24,802 nt of DNA from a virus: positions 1-24,802 of IMG/VR virus record IMGVR_UViG_3300031788_000099; one strand, given 5' to 3'. Made by a program: the position numbers and the translations under genes. Every line of letters begins with the position of its first letter. Position 1 is the stretch's first letter. Of this stretch, positions 23,320 to 24,802 are shown in pieces. The notes under the pieces were generated by a model. The model was not told the origin of the DNA. It did not search any database and worked only from the letters and a program-made list of their open reading frames with translations.

Positions 23320-23785
23320 CTTAAGATCTCACCGCCACAGTTAGATCGCGATCAGATTACCCAGCTTGCTGAAGTAAATCAATCACGATCTTGCAAGGCC
23401 GAGCCAGTGAGCCCTTACTCGTTAAAGAGGGTCATCCGAGTTCGGGCGTTGCGATGAGCAAAGTGCCCGCAGGGTTAGTCTCTCAGTGTTCAAGCTACTT
23501 CAGAAAGAATGGGCAAGAGCCCTCTCAGAAGGAATCGACCGCTCGTAAGACCTGGCAAGAGGATCAAGGGACGGGCAAGGGGCTAGAATGGTGAAGCGGC
23601 TGAGAGAGTTGACCCGGTTGTACAAGGTGGACACGTAAGGCGAAATTCGCCGGTCCGGAGCTACTGAGTAGACGAGCCCACACGGGTTCGTAGCCTGAGT
23701 CGCCCGGATTGGATAGTCGAGCGTATCGCTGGAAGCTGGAAACACCGCCTACGAGCCGCAAAGGCTAGGTAGGGGAATAGTATTC
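23272..23785 (+). ncRNA. Candidate large structured noncoding RNA (about 430-510 nt)
   Basis: The 566-nt gap between the HTH gene and 23825 has no convincing gene but many helices that fit one nested layout. A long-range stem CCAGCTT (23361-23367)/AAGCTGG (23733-23739) encloses ATCAATC (23378-23384)/GATTgGAT (23707-23714). Inside are hairpin CGGGC/GCCCG with TTGC/GCAA (23443-23469), stem TCTCTCAG (23479-23486)/CTGAGAGA (23600-23607) stacked on CCGCT/AGCGG (23539-23599), and GGGC-AAGA-GCCC (23511-23522). Further hairpins are GGCGA/TCGCC (23639-23651), ACGAGCCC/GGGTTCGT (23672-23691), AGCG/CGCT (23720-23730) and CCTAC/GTAGG (23748-23773). Either end is approximate. It could belong to a known large phage RNA class such as ROOL or GOLLD; I cannot identify it. 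A group II or group I intron was considered without support. Confidence 0.65.
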
Positions 23786-23824
23786 TTTTGTCTAAAATGG
23801 GGTCTCGAAAGAGAATAGGTTGAA

Positions 23825-24106
23825 ATGAAGATCAAGACAGCCAAGTCAGGGCGCCGATACTGGACACCGCTGGACGACGTCTTTGATGTGGATTCGACAT
23901 CGGCACCCAAGTCATTCGTCGAGGCCTCTCTCCCAAAAGAGAAAGAGCCGGATCTTCCAACGATAGACTTCTCTTCGGTTCGAGCAAAAATACGGGCTAT
24001 GATCGCAGCCCCGGGTTCTCATACAAAGGAACTCAAGGAACTCGTCGAGATCTATGGGCGCGAGAAGGTTGTCGAACTCTTCCGAGACGAGAAGAAAAAA
24101 CCATGA
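23825..24106 (+). CDS. Small hypothetical protein with C-terminal duplicated module
   Basis: 93 aa. Basic beta-like start (MKIKTAKSGRRYWTPLDDVF), polar middle, then TKELKELVEIYGREKVVELFRDEKKKP. The C-terminal part closely matches the C-terminus of the next protein, suggesting a duplicated helical module. It follows the structured RNA region by about 40 bp. Weak ribosome site (AGG, 7 nt). Unknown function; the basic tail suggests nucleic-acid or acidic-partner contact. Confidence 0.7.
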   Translation: MKIKTAKSGRRYWTPLDDVFDVDSTSAPKSFVEASLPKEKEPDLPTIDFSSVRAKIRAMIAAPGSHTKELKELVEIYGREKVVELFRDEKKKP

Positions 24107-24285
24107 ACACCTACCGCCTCGTCGAGAAGCTCGAAAGCTTGGGAGAGCGCGTATTTCGCCTGGTCATGCATGGGGATATGAAATCTCAGGAGTTCCAGGC
24201 TTTGATGAAATGGTACGGGGAAGACCGGCTAGTGAATCTCTACCGGTGCGAGAGGAAGAAAAGAAAGTTGAGCGAGATGAAATGA
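24103..24285 (+). CDS. Small protein, partner of the preceding one
   Basis: 60 aa, starting in an ATGA overlap with the preceding gene and ending in an ATGA overlap with the next, so all three are translationally coupled. Its C-terminal half (SQEFQALMKWYGEDRLVNLYRCERKK) is similar to the last 27 residues of the preceding protein: [ST]-x-E-[LF], then YG-x-x-x-[VL]-V-x-L-[FY]-R-x-E. Helical. Function unknown. Confidence 0.7.
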   Translation: MNTYRLVEKLESLGERVFRLVMHGDMKSQEFQALMKWYGEDRLVNLYRCERKKRKLSEMK

Positions 24286-24802
24286 AGAAATATAAGCTGA
24301 CCCCAGAACACGAAGAACAGCTGAAGCCTTGGGCCGATCGGTGGATCGCCAATGCCATGTCCACCGCCCCCATGACCGACGAAGACAGAGCTATTACCAG
24401 AGAAGCCATCAAAGGGCTTTATTTGGCTGCTAATCTGACTCCTCCTCCAGACCATAGGATCGTTTTTGTCCCCTCTCCGTTTGTGGGAAGATTCGCAGCC
24501 GGCTTTGCTTCGGCTATTTGGCACATGAGGAGGACGGGCTTTAAGCCGGACGCTGCCACGGACGCTGCCACGCGCGATGCCACGCGCGATGCCACGTACG
24601 CTGCCACGGACACTGCCACGTACGATGCCACGGACGCTGCCACGTACGCTGCCACGCGCGATGCCACGGTCGATGCCACGGTCGCTGCCACGTACGATGC
24701 CACGGACGCTGCCACGGACGCTGCCACGCGCGATGCCACGCGCGATGCCACGCGCGATGCCACGTACGCTGCCACGTACGCTGCCACGGACACTGCCACG
24801 TA
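24282..24802 (+). CDS. Repeat protein with conserved N-terminal module (runs off the right edge)
   Basis: Open from ATG at 24282 to the window end with no stop (173 codons). The first about 88 residues are a conserved-looking module: MKKYKLTPEHEEQLKPWADR, EDRAITREAIKGLYLAAN, then PPPDHRIVFVPSPFVGRFAA. From codon 90 it is a four-residue repeat, x-[AD/T]-A-T, encoded by 12-bp units, with Asp, Arg, Tyr or Val in the first place. The layout (LYxxA, PPP, V-x-VPSPxVG, then degenerate tetrapeptide array) resembles phage and bacterial proteins I recall, but I have no function. Reading on the other strand is a long open frame and only a shadow. Confidence 0.8.
   Translation, partial: MKKYKLTPEHEEQLKPWADRWIANAMSTAPMTDEDRAITREAIKGLYLAANLTPPPDHRIVFVPSPFVGRFAAGFASAIWHMRRTGFKPDAATDAATRDATRDATYAATDTATYDATDAATYAATRDATVDATVAATYDATDAATDAATRDATRDATRDATYAATYAATDTAT
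24549..24802 (+). repeat. Array of 12-bp coding repeats, 21 units visible
   Basis: Twenty-one full units plus two bases run to the edge. The fixed part is GCCACG with a variable 6 bp before it: GACGCT, CGCGAT, TACGCT, GACACT, TACGAT, GTCGAT or GTCGCT. Each unit encodes x-[A/D/T]-A-T. The fixed half is nearly invariant while the variable part uses a small set of forms, suggesting recent expansion by unequal exchange or slippage. Both strands are open across it. Confidence 0.95.

Noticed and set aside
23391-23594. Short frames in the structured RNA region
   Set aside because: Composition is not protein-like, starts lack ribosome sites, and they cut across conserved-looking stems.
23259-23824. 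RNase P RNA, tmRNA or CRISPR in the gap
   Set aside because: No conserved RNase P blocks, no tRNA-like ends or tag frame, and no spaced direct repeats.
24419-24799. 126-codon minus-strand frame over the repeat array
   Set aside because: Its composition follows from the 12-bp repeat read backward, and its start lies beyond the repeats at the edge. The plus-strand gene has a coupled start and a conserved N-terminus.

Overview
This window looks like part of a tailed double-stranded DNA phage (Caudoviricetes) with podovirus-like architecture, or an integrated or uncultured relative. The minus strand carries terminase, portal, scaffold, major capsid, head-tail connector, a large tail-nozzle-like protein and several Ala/Gln-rich virion proteins. 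No contractile tail, sheath or tape-measure gene is visible. Spacing is tight, with many ATGA/TAATG overlaps and bacterial Shine-Dalgarno sites, so the host is bacterial. The host cannot be named from the sequence.

Layout. From about 21.4 kb leftward to base 1, the minus strand is one late block: two unknown proteins (one an HTH+GNAT fusion), a TerS-like protein, TerL, an interrupted tRNA-Asn, four small proteins, portal, scaffold, major capsid, a decoration-like protein, an FN3-bearing connector, a short beta protein, a 1009-aa nozzle-like protein, two long internal/ejection-type proteins, a small membrane protein behind a perfect consensus promoter, a Cys/His-rich protein, a small beta protein, and a secreted repeat protein that runs off the left edge. 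One small plus-strand gene (11669-11923) interrupts this block. From 21.5 kb rightward the plus strand carries a beta-rich protein, a RecT/Bet-type annealase with an extra C-terminal domain, two small genes including an HTH protein, a 566-nt gene-free region that folds into many nested helices, and three overlapping genes. The last of these enters a 12-bp tandem repeat at the right edge.

Most notable are two RNA signals. First, a tRNA-Asn(GTT) directly behind TerL has perfect acceptor, anticodon and T stems and an encoded CCA, but is split in its anticodon loop by about 215 nt without recognisable group I ends. Second, the region around 23.27-23.77 kb looks like a large structured RNA with at least ten helices, including a long-range 7-bp closing helix. 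Further points are a cloverleaf-like element that exactly fills the gap between convergent genes, a recurring Cys/His + F-x-x-GG motif in several virion proteins, and duplicated small modules in neighbouring genes.

How the genes work together: the TerL set packages DNA through the portal into a capsid built on the scaffold. The connector, nozzle-like and ejection-type proteins would complete the short tail and deliver DNA. The annealase points to phage-encoded recombination in the early region. Lysis, integrase and polymerase genes are not seen here. All homology statements rest on reading motifs and architecture by eye; no database search was run.
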